Source: Glutamicibacter sp. JC586 (GTDB taxonomy: Bacteria; Actinomycetota; Actinomycetes; Actinomycetales; Micrococcaceae). Taken from it: DNA of 64,000 bases. Below are positions 54,886 through 62,937 of this stretch, piece after piece; position 1 is the stretch's first letter; the number at the start of each line of letters is the position of its first letter. The position numbers were made by a program, and so were the translations under genes. The stretch spans positions 372,001-436,000 of the forward strand of contig NZ_VHIN01000005.1 in assembly GCF_009805585.1 (NCBI RefSeq), in the 5' to 3' direction. The notes under the pieces are model-generated. The model was not told where the DNA came from and did not search any database. It saw only the letters and a program-made list of their open reading frames with translations.

Positions 54886-54908
54886 AGTGACGGAAAATTT
54901 CCGTCACT
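54886..54908. repeat. TGACGGA palindrome, copy 3
   Basis: 11-bp arms (54886-54896 with 54898-54908), perfect, ending 27 bp beyond the stop of the HNH gene (minus strand). It could serve as that gene's terminator or be a third regulator site of the series. Confidence 0.7.
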
Positions 54909-54935
54909 CAACATCCTGCAGGTGCGTTAGGTCGC

Positions 54936-56531
54936 TCAGGATGGGGTGGCGTCTTGGCCTTCATGAAGGTTGCCATCGATGACAGTTGGGTTTTCAACCC
55001 GAATGATCAGATTGTCATCGGAAAGCGCTGAGTTTCCGAGTAATCTACGAAGGTCATCGGGCGAAGCGAGTTCACGTTCCGGACAACGATCATTAGCGTG
55101 TTCAAAACGCTCCACGTTTTCGACGCTTCCGGGCACCACCACCGAGCTCAGCCCGTGTGGCGTGCGCCAAGACTTGGAACCGTCTGGGCAGTTGATGACC
55201 TGCCATCCCAACGCGTGCTTAAACATCTGGTGCTGCTTGCACAAGAGTTCGGTGTTCTTGCGGTTGGTATGTCCGCCGGTTTCCCATGCGTCGACGTGGT
55301 CAACTTCGGAATTATCAGCGGTGCGCCGGCATCCCGGGAAACAACAGTGCTGATCACGAGCGCGGAGGAACTCCTTGAGAACCCGAGTTGGCTTGTAGCG
55401 CTTACGGCCCACGTCCATGACCGCGCCACTAAAAGGATCAGTGAGCATCGGGATGATTGAAGGGGCATCCTTGGCGATCTTCAACGCAACGCCCATGGGG
55501 ATGGGGCCGTAACCCTCCAGATCTGCCATCGCAGTCTCGGGGTTGGCGATCATCTGCAAGGCAGGAATCGTAACGACGACGCGTGGCTTAAGTGGTGAAC
55601 CGTTGGAACCTGGCCACCCGTTGATCATGGCATCAAAAAAGATATCTACCTCAAGCTGAGCCTGAGTTCTGGTGTCCTGAGCATCGTTATTCTGCGAGGC
55701 CACGTGCCTCAAAGTGGTGAGGACCGAACGGATGTCCTCTGCTGGCCCATAGACCTTGAGAGCTGCCATTCCATCGGGCAGATCCCACCCTGAGATCTTC
55801 CTAGCTTCCAGGGCGTTTTCATGCCGTTCGTTGGCTGCTTCTGGATTGGCGCGATCGTGGAATCGACGGGCGCGCTGAGCGATGGTTTCATCACTTGCGG
55901 TGGCAGCAACTGGCAGTAGTTGGTGCTGCATCAAGTCGATCTGTTCCTCGGTCAAGTCCTGAGAGTACTTAACGATTGACTTAGCTGCTGCCGGAGTGAT
56001 ATCCCCAGCAATCAAAGCTTGAAGGGTTTCAGAGCATATGTGGCGAAGCCCCTTGGCCGTGAACATCCGAGAACGGACCTTTTCATTGGTTTCCCGTAAG
56101 GCAACGGAAGCTTCAGCAACAAAGTTGGAGGTGATGATCTGATCGCTGGTTGGATCTACGCGATAGTAGTTGGCGCTGAGCCTGTCACGTCGCTGCTGTT
56201 CCGTCTCAAGATGGGGTTTGGCCACGGTATCTTCTGCGTAAATCTGTGCGACCTGCTCAACGCTATCGGCCATGATGACCGAGGTTGCTGCAAAAAGGAC
56301 ACTGTTGAGCCGTTGAATTGTATCTAGTTGCGCCAAGCCATCGCCGGGGCCATTCATGGGACCGGCCGCGTAAAGATCATCAGCAAGCTTCTTCACGCGA
56401 CCATAAAGCAACTCATGTTCCAGATAGTCGGTGAAGGCGGAATCTGATTGTGACTCGCCACGGGTAGCGGGCGGGTCCAGCGGTAGACGATGTTCGTCAT
56501 CGTCGTCGGGGTGGAAATATGGATGAGTCAT
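54936..56531 (-). CDS. DUF222 domain protein with HNH endonuclease motif
   Basis: A 531-residue protein of the actinobacterial DUF222/HNH family. A long helical DUF222 part (about 30-400) is followed by an HNH site at about 405-445: CCFPGCRRTADNSEVDHVDA, then TELLCKQHQMFKHALGW, with four Cys/His zinc or metal ligands. These genes are numerous in Micrococcales and often described as 13E12 repeat-like; their role in the cell is not established. Acidic N-terminus (HPDDDDEH). Divergent from the DUF1801 protein at 56704. Confidence 0.9.
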   Translation of the reverse strand: MTHPYFHPDDDDEHRLPLDPPATRGESQSDSAFTDYLEHELLYGRVKKLADDLYAAGPMNGPGDGLAQLDTIQRLNSVLFAATSVIMADSVEQVAQIYAEDTVAKPHLETEQQRRDRLSANYYRVDPTSDQIITSNFVAEASVALRETNEKVRSRMFTAKGLRHICSETLQALIAGDITPAAAKSIVKYSQDLTEEQIDLMQHQLLPVAATASDETIAQRARRFHDRANPEAANERHENALEARKISGWDLPDGMAALKVYGPAEDIRSVLTTLRHVASQNNDAQDTRTQAQLEVDIFFDAMINGWPGSNGSPLKPRVVVTIPALQMIANPETAMADLEGYGPIPMGVALKIAKDAPSIIPMLTDPFSGAVMDVGRKRYKPTRVLKEFLRARDQHCCFPGCRRTADNSEVDHVDAWETGGHTNRKNTELLCKQHQMFKHALGWQVINCPDGSKSWRTPHGLSSVVVPGSVENVERFEHANDRCPERELASPDDLRRLLGNSALSDDNLIIRVENPTVIDGNLHEGQDATPS

Positions 56532-56601
56532 GCTTAAATTTTCCCGCCGCGCACCGACAGTTTGGACTGAATTTGCGCGGATTTATGGCCTCTGTGCAGA
56601 A

Positions 56602-56661
56602 GTTTGTGGGATCGTTAAGTAGCGGTCATAAGATCACGATTCGGCCACGGTTTGTGGGATC
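56602..56661. repeat. Direct repeat GTTTGTGGGATC
   Basis: Two identical 12-bp copies at 56602-56613 and 56650-56661, 48 bp apart, in the divergent region between the HNH gene and the DUF1801 gene. They may be regulatory or remnants of a duplication. Confidence 0.45.
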
Positions 56662-56703
56662 TCTACGATCGCTTAAGAATGTAGAAATTGAGAGGACTTG
56701 GTC

Positions 56704-57045
56704 ATGATTTTTGGCAAAAAGGGCGATGATGCAGTGCGCAACAAGCTCAGTGCTGCCCCAGCACCGTACGGCCAGATTGCGTTGCGTTTACACGAGCTGG
56801 TCAGCGAAATCGCCCCGGCGCTAGAACCGATTGTTCGTTGGGGTCTACCGTTCTACGTTAAGGACGGAAACGATATCTGCTACATCAAGCCCGACAAAGA
56901 GTATGTGGTCTTCGGGTTTGGCGAAGTAGTGAACCCGGCGTTTGAAGAAGGCGCGCATATGCACCCAGTGGCATGGACGATCAGTTCACTAGATGAAGCC
57001 ACCGAGCAGAAGATCCGCGCACTGGTTCAGAAGGCCGCCGGCTAA
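56704..57045 (+). CDS. DUF1801-like small protein
   Basis: A 113-residue protein beginning MIFGKKGDDAV, with the EIAPALEPIVRWGLPFYVKD and DICYIKPDKEYVVFGFGE segments typical of DUF1801/YdhG-like proteins. ATG 56704 follows GAGAGGA; a TTG at 56698 is alternative. Function unknown. It ends 4 bp before the convergent membrane-protein stop. Confidence 0.75.
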   Translation: MIFGKKGDDAVRNKLSAAPAPYGQIALRLHELVSEIAPALEPIVRWGLPFYVKDGNDICYIKPDKEYVVFGFGEVVNPAFEEGAHMHPVAWTISSLDEATEQKIRALVQKAAG

Positions 57046-57048
57046 CTT

Positions 57049-57549
57049 CTAGCTGAAAACAGGGCGCGGCTGGCGGGGTCCGGTGGTCATTGCGGACGCC
57101 AGTCGCGCTGCGAGTAGCACGAAAAGTAGTACCATCGCCGCTGCGCTGGCTAGGTACAGCGGACGTTCGAGCGCGGCCGCGGCGTCCATATCCCAATCGG
57201 CGTAGGTATCGCCGATCGAGTTCATGTTGGCGAATGAAGCGAAGAAGAAGGCCGGCGCGCCTAGGGTCAAGATGAGGCTCCAGATAACGGCTTGTAGCCA
57301 CGGTTTCATCGAGAGTTTTTTGGACAGGGCGATCCATGCCCACGCCACTGCCAATAGTAGGCCCAAGACCAAAAATACGACTCCACCTGCGAGCTTGTAA
57401 TGTTGATCGGCCGCATTCATGGCGGCGATGGTGGCGTCCAACGGTTGGTGGCTGGCCGCGACCAAAGCCCAATGATTCATCAGCATCAGCCCGGTGACTG
57501 AATATCCAGCGATGATTAGGAACCCAAGGGTGACCAGCAGTTTTTTCAT
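57049..57549 (-). CDS. Hypothetical membrane protein
   Basis: A 166-residue protein with four hydrophobic helices (about 3-25, 52-75, 84-105 and 129-150) and an outside loop rich in Asp/Ala. MKKLLVTLGF is the chosen start; an ATG 21 bp upstream is possible. The family is not recognised. It is divergent from the acyl-CoA synthetase gene. Confidence 0.65.
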   Translation of the reverse strand: MKKLLVTLGFLIIAGYSVTGLMLMNHWALVAASHQPLDATIAAMNAADQHYKLAGGVVFLVLGLLLAVAWAWIALSKKLSMKPWLQAVIWSLILTLGAPAFFFASFANMNSIGDTYADWDMDAAAALERPLYLASAAAMVLLFVLLAARLASAMTTGPRQPRPVFS

Positions 57550-57658
57550 GCATGAAGCATAACAGGACAAGCATTCATGGTTGGCAGGACGACCACGTCA
57601 GACTATTGTCATCAGTGTGATGTACGACACTATTGGTGATGGGTTGAAGGGTAAGTTT

Positions 57659-59272
57659 ATGAAGGCGTATGCCAAGGGCGAGAGCGAACCGCAGCTGCTG
57701 GACGAAACTATTGGAGCTAATTTTGAACGAACGGTGGCGCGCCGGGGTTCTGCTGAAGCTTTGGTGGAATCCAGTAGCGGGCGACGCTGGACTTGGCAGC
57801 AACTCAACCAGGAAGTTGACCAGCTCGCTAAGGGGATGATCGCCGCCGGTCTGGAGCCGGGAGACCGTGTGGGAATTTGGGCGCCGAACTGCGCGCAGTG
57901 GGTTTTCACCCAGTATGCCACCGCCAAGATCGGCGTCATTTTGGTCAATGTGAATCCGGCCTACCGCACCCACGAATACGCGTACGCGGTCAATCATTCG
58001 GGGCTGCGGATGCTGGTGGCGGCCAGTGAACTTAAGACCAGCAATTATCGGGCGATGGTTGAGCAAACCCGGGCCGATACCCCCAGCTTGGAGCGCGTGG
58101 TGTATCTGGATACCGATGACTGGCAGCAGTTGGTGGAGCAGGGTGCGGGGGTCAGTGATGAAGAATTGGCCGCACGCTTGGCCGCGACCAAACCCGAGGA
58201 CCCCATCAACATCCAATACACCTCGGGTACCACCGGATATCCCAAGGGTGCGACGCTGAGCCACCGCAATATCTTGAACAATGGGCACCAAGTCACCGGG
58301 ATGATCGATCTAGACGAGAACGATCGGCTGTGCATTCCGGTGCCGTTTTATCACTGTTTCGGCATGGTCATGGGCAACCTCGGGTGTACTTCGCGCGGGG
58401 TGACCATGGTCATTCCGGCGCCCGGCTTTGATGCTCAGACCACCTTGGAAGTGGTGGCCGAGGAGAAGTGCACGGGTCTGTATGGGGTGCCGACCATGTT
58501 CATCGCCATGCAGAATCTGCCCAACTTTTCCGACTTCGATCTATCTGCGCTGCGCACCGGGATCATGGCCGGATCGATCTGCCCGGTGCAGGTGATGCGC
58601 CGCTGCGTCGAGGATATGGGCATGAGCGCGGTATCCATTGCTTATGGCATGACCGAAACCAGCCCGGTGTCCTGTCAGACTCGCGGGGATGATGATTTCG
58701 AGCGTCGCACCTCAACCATTGGCCGGGTGCATCCCCATGTGGAGATCAAAGTGGTCGATCCGGTATCTGGTGAAACTCTTGAGCGCGGAGAGACCGGAGA
58801 ATACTGCACCCGCGGGTACTCGGTGATGCTCGGCTATTGGAACGATCAGGACAAGACCAAAGCTGCGATCGATGCCGAAGGCTGGATGCATACCGGGGAT
58901 CTGGCGGTAATGCGCGAGGACGGGTACTGCACGATCGTCGGGCGCATTAAGGACATGATCATCCGCGGCGGCGAGAATATCTATCCGGCCGAGATCGAGG
59001 AATTCCTCTACCGGCATCCGGATATTGAAGACGTTCAGGTGGTGGGTGTTCCCGATGAGAAGTACGGGGAGGCAGTCTGCGCCTGCCTTCGCATGAAGGC
59101 TGGTCACCCGCCACTGAGCATTGAAGCGGTGCGTGAATTCTGCTCCGGGCAATTGGCGCACTATAAGGTCCCGGCCTATGTGCAGATCCTTGAGGATTTC
59201 CCGACGACAGTCACCGGGAAAATTCGCAAGAATCAGTTGCGCGAGGACGCGGCGAAACTGCTGGAGCTGTAG
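57659..59272 (+). CDS. AMP-binding acyl-CoA synthetase
   Basis: A 537-residue ANL-superfamily ligase that activates a carboxylic acid, probably a fatty acid, to its CoA thioester through an acyl-AMP. The P-loop-like [59 protein letters not shown] and the catalytic lysine in [13 protein letters not shown] are all present. ATG 57659 follows AAGGG; ATG 57620 would add 13 residues. Substrate chain length cannot be read. It could feed acyl-CoA dehydrogenases served by the ETF at 49064-50837, but these are not adjacent. Confidence 0.9.
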   Translation: MKAYAKGESEPQLLDETIGANFERTVARRGSAEALVESSSGRRWTWQQLNQEVDQLAKGMIAAGLEPGDRVGIWAPNCAQWVFTQYATAKIGVILVNVNPAYRTHEYAYAVNHSGLRMLVAASELKTSNYRAMVEQTRADTPSLERVVYLDTDDWQQLVEQGAGVSDEELAARLAATKPEDPINIQYTSGTTGYPKGATLSHRNILNNGHQVTGMIDLDENDRLCIPVPFYHCFGMVMGNLGCTSRGVTMVIPAPGFDAQTTLEVVAEEKCTGLYGVPTMFIAMQNLPNFSDFDLSALRTGIMAGSICPVQVMRRCVEDMGMSAVSIAYGMTETSPVSCQTRGDDDFERRTSTIGRVHPHVEIKVVDPVSGETLERGETGEYCTRGYSVMLGYWNDQDKTKAAIDAEGWMHTGDLAVMREDGYCTIVGRIKDMIIRGGENIYPAEIEEFLYRHPDIEDVQVVGVPDEKYGEAVCACLRMKAGHPPLSIEAVREFCSGQLAHYKVPAYVQILEDFPTTVTGKIRKNQLREDAAKLLEL

Positions 59273-59440
59273 CCGCTCGCCGCCAGCCAGGTCAGCGAGC
59301 CACAGCGATGCTTTGGGTGGAGGTGAGGTTCAGCATAAATACTGCATCCGGAAATTTCCTGCATGCTAGTTTTCCAAGTGGAATCCGTGGGCTAGTCTCG
59401 GGGGTGACAAGGAAATTCCTGACGTGAATGGGGTGCATAC

Positions 59441-60880
59441 GTGCAGAAGCATTTCAGCCGCCTAGTGGGCATCGCTGTGATCATGATCGTGGTTCTCGCG
59501 GCCTCGCTGCTGGTGTGGGCGCTAAGCATCGCCGAACGCCCGGTGGGCATGTGGAACCCGATTGAGGTCCCCATCGGAAGGCTCTGGACAACCTTCTACA
59601 GCTCCGAGCTGCCCGATTTGTCGATCCTGGTTTTCTCCGTTGCCGCCGCGGTGATCCTGGTGCTGCTGGTGGTCCTGGGCGAGCGTCTGGTCACTTGGCG
59701 CTATCGCCGGACACCGATCGAAAAATCTAACCGGCCGCTGGCACCAAAGGCGGTGATGGCCCGCACGCGGGGCGTCTACGCAGGACCGGTCACCGTAACG
59801 GTGCTGATTCCGGCACACAACGAAGAAGCTTCCCTGCCGTACACCCTGAAAGCCCTTGAGGGGCAGAGCTTCAAGCCATCGCGGATCATCGTGGTGGCCG
59901 ACAACTGCACCGACCGGACCGTGCAGGTCGCCGGCGAGCACGGGGTCGAGGTGTTCGAATCGGTGGGCAACAAGCACAAGAAGGGCGGGGCGCTGAACCA
60001 GGCGCTGCATGCCATCCTGCCCGGGATGGGCGATAACGACTGCGTCATGGTGATGGATGCCGACAGCCAGATCGGCGCGGACTTCCTAGCAACCGCCCGG
60101 GACCGCTTCACCTGGGACCGCGCGCTGATGTCGGTGGGCGGGCTGTTCCACGGCGAAGAAGGCCACGGGCTGATCGGCCAATTCCAGCGTAATGAATACA
60201 CCCGCTACCAGCGCGAAATCTCACGCCGAGACGGCCGGGTCTTCGTGCTGACCGGTACGGCCTCTGTGTTCCGCGCCTCGGCCCTGCGCGAGGTGGCCGC
60301 GGCGCGCGGGAGCGTGCTTCCGGGCACCCCCGGCGAGGTCTATGACACGGCCGCCTTGACCGAAGACAATGAGCTGACCATCGCGCTGAAAACCCTCGGC
60401 GCGCTGACCACTTCGCCGCAGGACTGCACGGTGGTCACCGAGCTGATGCCCAACTGGAAGATGCTGTGGGCGCAGCGGCTACGCTGGCAGCGCGGGGCGT
60501 TGGAGAACCTGGGCGCGTACGGAGTCACCGCGCAAACCTCCCGGTACTGGGCGCAGCAGATCGGCATCGGCTATGGCGTGATAGCGCTGTTCAGCTATTT
60601 CGCGCTGATGATCATCATGCTGATCTCCATGGACACCTGGGTGTGGTTCCCGTTCTGGATGCTACTGGGCGCGCTCTTCGCTGTCGAACGCGTGGTTACG
60701 GTCTGGCACGGCGGCTGGAGAGCTAGGATCGTCGCCGCGCTGGTGATTCCCGAGCTGGTCTACGACGCCTTCCTTGATCTCGCATTCCTCAAGGGCGTCG
60801 GGGATATCGCCTTTGCCCGAAGCGCGGATTGGAAGCATGTCGACCACGCGGGTGCCGCACGAAAGGAAAACATCTCATGA
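59441..60880 (+). CDS. GT2 glycosyltransferase (cellulose synthase/chitin synthase-like)
   Basis: A 479-residue processive-type family 2 glycosyltransferase. Two N-terminal membrane helices precede the catalytic domain: TVLIPAHNEEASLPYTLKAL, NCTDRT, the metal site VMDADSQIG, the base TEDNELTI and the QRLRWQRG motif. Three helices close the protein. It probably polymerises an exopolysaccharide at the membrane. The start is GTG 59441. The following small membrane gene overlaps by 4 bp, and EAL and GGDEF proteins are next, which suggests c-di-GMP control of polymer synthesis. Confidence 0.88.
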   Translation: MQKHFSRLVGIAVIMIVVLAASLLVWALSIAERPVGMWNPIEVPIGRLWTTFYSSELPDLSILVFSVAAAVILVLLVVLGERLVTWRYRRTPIEKSNRPLAPKAVMARTRGVYAGPVTVTVLIPAHNEEASLPYTLKALEGQSFKPSRIIVVADNCTDRTVQVAGEHGVEVFESVGNKHKKGGALNQALHAILPGMGDNDCVMVMDADSQIGADFLATARDRFTWDRALMSVGGLFHGEEGHGLIGQFQRNEYTRYQREISRRDGRVFVLTGTASVFRASALREVAAARGSVLPGTPGEVYDTAALTEDNELTIALKTLGALTTSPQDCTVVTELMPNWKMLWAQRLRWQRGALENLGAYGVTAQTSRYWAQQIGIGYGVIALFSYFALMIIMLISMDTWVWFPFWMLLGALFAVERVVTVWHGGWRARIVAALVIPELVYDAFLDLAFLKGVGDIAFARSADWKHVDHAGAARKENIS

Positions 60881-61098
60881 TGAGTCTCATCGTCCAGATC
60901 CCGCGGGGAATCATTCTTCCCGAAAGCGTGCTGCTCAGCGACTGGTTCGCCGTGCTCGCCTCGTTCGTCGCGATCAATACCGTGCTCTATCTGGTCCTGG
61001 GCTTGGTCAAGCTGCTGCCGGTTATCCGGATCCGCAGCGCACGGGGACGCGAACGCCGCTCAGAAACCAGGAATATCGATCCCGAGACGTCCGTGTAG
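60877..61098 (+). CDS. Small membrane protein paired with the glycosyltransferase
   Basis: A 73-residue protein with one helix (DWFAVLASFVAINTVLYLVL) and a basic cytoplasmic tail (RIRSARGRERRSETR). AAAGGA precedes ATG 60877, which overlaps the glycosyltransferase stop; it is therefore co-translated and may be an accessory subunit. Its end overlaps the convergent EAL gene by 39 bp. No known family. Confidence 0.7.
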   Translation: MMSLIVQIPRGIILPESVLLSDWFAVLASFVAINTVLYLVLGLVKLLPVIRIRSARGRERRSETRNIDPETSV

Positions 61099-61755
61099 CT
61101 CATGCATCGCCGCGGGCAGGTCCGCCAGCTCGATGCCGGGGCTGAAATAGAAGCCTTGCGCATAGTCGAAGTCCAGCCTGCGGGCGAGCTGAAGATGCTC
61201 GGCGGTTTCGACCCCCTCGACCAGCGTCTTGGCATTGATCTCGCGGGCGGCCGCCAGCAGGATGTCCACATGTTCGCGGGCCTTATCCGATGCCAGGTAG
61301 TGGATGAATAGCGAACGGTCCAGCTTCACGATGTGCGGCAACAGGCGCAGGATGCGCTCCCTTGTCGCATAGCCGATGCCTGCATCGTCAACGAGCAGCA
61401 GGCAGCCGAGCTCATCGGCATTGATCCGGACCGCATCGCAAACTTCTGGTGCGGACAGCTCGTTCAGCTCCAGCCCCCAGTCCAGCCGGGGATCAAGTAC
61501 CGGGGTTGTGCGAGCGAAGGCCTTGATCGCAGGACCTGAGGCATTCATGGTGAGCAGCAGCCCGTCGGGCAGCCCTTCGGCGGCGTGGACAATGCCCTCC
61601 AGGGCGCGCAGCTCCAACGCCAGCAGATTGCCTTCGGCCCGGGCCTGGGCGAAGTGCTCGTCCGGCCGGCGTCCGTCGCTGAATCGTGCCAGCGCCTCGA
61701 AGCCCAGCAGCGCGTCGGAGCGCAGGTTGATCAGGGGCTGGAGTGCGAACTTCAT
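61060..61755 (-). CDS. EAL-domain cyclic di-GMP phosphodiesterase
   Basis: A 231-residue single EAL domain, without receiver or PAS modules. Catalytic residues are all present: Glu20 (FEALARF), Asn71, Glu99 (ELNEL), Asp123 and Asp124 (DDAGIGY), Lys144 (KLDRSLF), Glu180 (EGVET) and Gln200, so an active phosphodiesterase is predicted, hydrolysing c-di-GMP to pGpG. It lies opposite the glycosyltransferase pair and beside a GGDEF cyclase. Confidence 0.92.
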   Translation of the reverse strand: MKFALQPLINLRSDALLGFEALARFSDGRRPDEHFAQARAEGNLLALELRALEGIVHAAEGLPDGLLLTMNASGPAIKAFARTTPVLDPRLDWGLELNELSAPEVCDAVRINADELGCLLLVDDAGIGYATRERILRLLPHIVKLDRSLFIHYLASDKAREHVDILLAAAREINAKTLVEGVETAEHLQLARRLDFDYAQGFYFSPGIELADLPAAMHELHGRLGIDIPGF

Positions 61756-61885
61756 GGTCCACCTAGGATGGCGATGCGGATTGGCAACATGATGCTGGTT
61801 AGGCTGTTGTGTACGAAGGTGATATTACCGTGCATCTGGCCAGGGATACGCGATACTGATGAATTCACAAGGAAGCGGGGGCAGC

Positions 61886-62926
61886 ATGCCCAGGACAAGG
61901 GACCGGCGGGCCAACGATGACGGAATCTGCTGGAGCCGGCTGCTGCCGGCCAGGCTCCGCAGGATCAATCGGCTGGAAGTTGCTGTCACCGGGATGGTGG
62001 CGGCATTCCTGCTGGTGTTCTATGTGGTCAACCTGGGCAATGATTTCAGTTCGCCGCTCTTCCAGAAGCTGGCGGTAGCCAGGGTTGCCGGGACCTTGGC
62101 CATGGTGATCACCGTGTGGATGCTGCTTGACCGTTTTCCACTGTGGATTGCCTATCTCGGGGCCCTGGCCGAGTTGTCGGCCTTTGTCGTCTTCGTGGGG
62201 TTCTCGGTCAACCATGAGCAGATCGTCTTCAGGCTCCAGGAATTTCCGCTCATCGCGCTTTATATGTCCTGGCTCTTTCCGCCGGCGGTCACCCGGTGGA
62301 CCATCTATCCGGTCATGGCTTTCACCATTCCCTACTCGGTGTTCTTCGGCCCTGCCGCAGGCACCGAGCACCAAAGCGGGCCGTTGAACGTGCTGAGCCT
62401 GGTCTTCTTCACCGTCATTGGCATGTTCGTCGGCCACTACGTCAAGCGCCGATTCCGCCAGCAAACCCAGGTTGATGCGCTGACCGGCGCCTTGAACCGC
62501 GTCGGGCTGTCGGCGCGTGGAGATGCCGCTTTGCTCGCGTCGCGGAAGTACCGCAGGCCGCTGGCTGTGGCGTTGCTGGACGTGGACGGGTTCAAGGAGA
62601 TCAACGACCAGGACGGCCATGATGCCGGGGACCGCGCGCTGAAGGAGCTGGTGAGGCATCTGTGCAGCTCGATCCGTGCCGGAGACCTGGTCTGCCGATT
62701 GGGCGGAGACGAATTCGTGCTGGTGTTCGCCAATACGACGATGGGCCAGGCGCAACTTCTGATGGAGCGCATTGCGGGGTCATCCAAGCTGGCCTGGAGC
62801 TTCGGAACGGCACAGGCCCGAGCCGATGACAACTTGAGCACCATGATCCTGCGCGCCGACCGGGACATGTACTCCACCAAGCGCCAGCGTGCGGCCGAAC
62901 GCGGCAAGTCCGCAGGGGAAAGCTGA
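61886..62926 (+). CDS. GGDEF-domain diguanylate cyclase, membrane-bound
   Basis: A 346-residue protein with five or six N-terminal helices and a C-terminal GGDEF domain (DALTGALNRVG, ALLDVDGFKEIND, RLGGDEFVLVF), intact, so c-di-GMP synthesis from two GTP is expected. RAGD lies five residues before the GGDEF motif, matching the RxxD inhibitory site, so product inhibition is likely. The start is ambiguous between ATG 61859 and ATG 61886; the latter has AAGGAAG upstream. It forms a synthesis/degradation pair with the EAL protein. Confidence 0.9.
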   Translation: MPRTRDRRANDDGICWSRLLPARLRRINRLEVAVTGMVAAFLLVFYVVNLGNDFSSPLFQKLAVARVAGTLAMVITVWMLLDRFPLWIAYLGALAELSAFVVFVGFSVNHEQIVFRLQEFPLIALYMSWLFPPAVTRWTIYPVMAFTIPYSVFFGPAAGTEHQSGPLNVLSLVFFTVIGMFVGHYVKRRFRQQTQVDALTGALNRVGLSARGDAALLASRKYRRPLAVALLDVDGFKEINDQDGHDAGDRALKELVRHLCSSIRAGDLVCRLGGDEFVLVFANTTMGQAQLLMERIAGSSKLAWSFGTAQARADDNLSTMILRADRDMYSTKRQRAAERGKSAGES

Positions 62927-62937
62927 GTTCCCGCCCC

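Noticed and set aside
54826-54888. 20-codon frame (start MDAGFQVLW) in the palindrome-bearing gap
   Set aside because: Weak ribosome site, very short, and it runs into the third palindrome; nothing supports translation.
61865-62755. 296-codon open frame on the minus strand
   Set aside because: Antisense to the GGDEF gene, which has intact motifs on the plus strand.
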